Source of the DNA: Sparassis latifolia
Lineage: Eukaryota; Basidiomycota; Agaricomycetes; Polyporales; Sparassidaceae
Reading direction: 5' to 3'
DNA: 64,000 bases
NCBI GenBank assembly: GCA_018466975.1
Contig: CM031553.1
Span: 806,001 to 870,000 of the forward strand
Positions 63,369 through 64,000 of the stretch are shown piece after piece. Each line of letters starts with the position of its first letter. Position 1 is the stretch's first letter. The position numbers were made by a program, and so were the translations under genes. The notes under the pieces were generated by a model. That model ran no database searches and was not told the origin of the DNA. It was given only the letters and a program-made list of their open reading frames with translations.

Positions 63369-64000
63369 GCTGTATCGAACAGAACGTGGAGCGAGAACAA
63401 GTCGTCGCAGGCGCCCACACTAGTTCAGGCAACTGCATCCAGCGGATCAGCGGCCCGGGTTATCTCAGCTGTCGCTCGGGACCCATATGTCAAGTCAAGA
63501 TGCAACTCAACGACTCCGTGTGATCATCATCCAATTTTTCTATCTCGTGTTGCCCTATCCAGTACAAGAACCTCGAGCTCAATCAGACAAGGCGTTTTGC
63601 ATGAAGCCAGGAACCCGTTACGTAGAAGGCCGTCCGCGCCCGAACGACTCTCACTCAGAAACAAAAATCGTAAATTCGGCGACTCAGCCAGTAGCCTGAG
63701 GTATGCCTTTCGTGAGGCGAAGGTTGACTGCAATGACTTGTCACTCGGAGGACAGTTTTACTATCCTCCGATCACCTTCCATGTAAGGTTATCACGCTGG
63801 GGTCTCATATCCTGTTGTCAGAAAAACTCTTTGTCGAGTGGGCATCCAGAAGCTCAGAAAGAGGATTTTAAGACACTTCCCTCTCTGCTATTTGCCTGTT
63901 GCGGCTGTTGGTAAGCCACCATTGCCTGTCGTGTCAGCACGGCCGATATCAACTTCCGAGAGTCAGCTCACCAATCTGTCACGATACAGCGACAGCTCCG
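63369..64000. other. Right edge: UBC7 upstream region, no recognised gene
   Basis: 632 bp. A minus-strand open piece 63527-63733 (AESPNLRFLFLSES..) and a plus-strand one 63597-63914 overlap; neither resembles a known family clearly. Either could belong to a gene outside the window. Confidence 0.4.

Overview
This window is nuclear DNA of a filamentous basidiomycete fungus, most likely an Agaricomycete (polypore-like). The evidence is dense short introns (usually 44-75 bp, GT..AG with basidiomycete donors such as GTTCGT, GTAAGT, GTGAGT), no operons, an HDEL-tailed ER Hsp70, an m6A writer subunit of METTL14/Kar4 type, a D-arabinono-1,4-lactone oxidase, and DUF6533-type membrane proteins. Order and placement are inferred from gene content only. 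All exon joins are my own reading from splice signals, phase and family conservation; no transcript data were available.

Layout. 1-2702 (+): a GEN1/Yen1-like XPG nuclease, cut off at the left edge. 2895-8224 (-): TSC2/tuberin. 8225-10369: intergenic, with a 51-bp inverted repeat. 10370-12397 (+): a TKL-type protein kinase with a C-terminal C1 zinc finger. 12764-14776 (-): acyl-CoA thioesterase (ACOT9 type). 15116-17471 (-): GABA/amino-acid permease. 18291-20870 (-): BiP/Kar2. 22294-23122 (-): NAA30 (NatC catalytic subunit). 23542-30686 (+): Nup192/Nup205. 30816-31767 (-): SFT2. 32471-33464 (+): DUF6533-like membrane protein with a decayed copy at 34611-35345. 35562-37771 (-): Kes1-type oxysterol-binding protein. 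38082-41830 (-): cytosolic leucyl-tRNA synthetase. 42325-47366 (+): ERCC6L2-like SNF2 ATPase. 47598-49802 (-): METTL14/Kar4. 50313-52967 (+): NOC2. 53503-53872 (-): CBP6/UQCC2-like assembly factor. 53873-60348: a gene-poor stretch with no recognised gene. 60406-62196 (+): D-arabinono-1,4-lactone oxidase. 62488-63368 (-): UBC7/UBE2G2. 63369-64000: nothing recognised.

The right-of-centre genes are mostly housekeeping and alternate in orientation, giving convergent 3' ends 130-540 bp apart and divergent promoters of about 420-510 bp. They form no single pathway, though ER/secretory functions recur (BiP, UBC7 for ER-associated degradation, SFT2, OSBP).

The most unusual signal is splicing architecture. 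The ERCC6L2-like gene appears to need a one-nucleotide exon (position 43820) to rebuild its Walker A motif, plus 12-nt and 23-nt microexons and a GC-AG intron. NAA30 needs a 19-nt microexon, and the thioesterase has adjacent 23- and 26-nt exons. Nup192 carries a perfect 155-bp tandem duplication that keeps frame by adding exactly one 102-nt exon.
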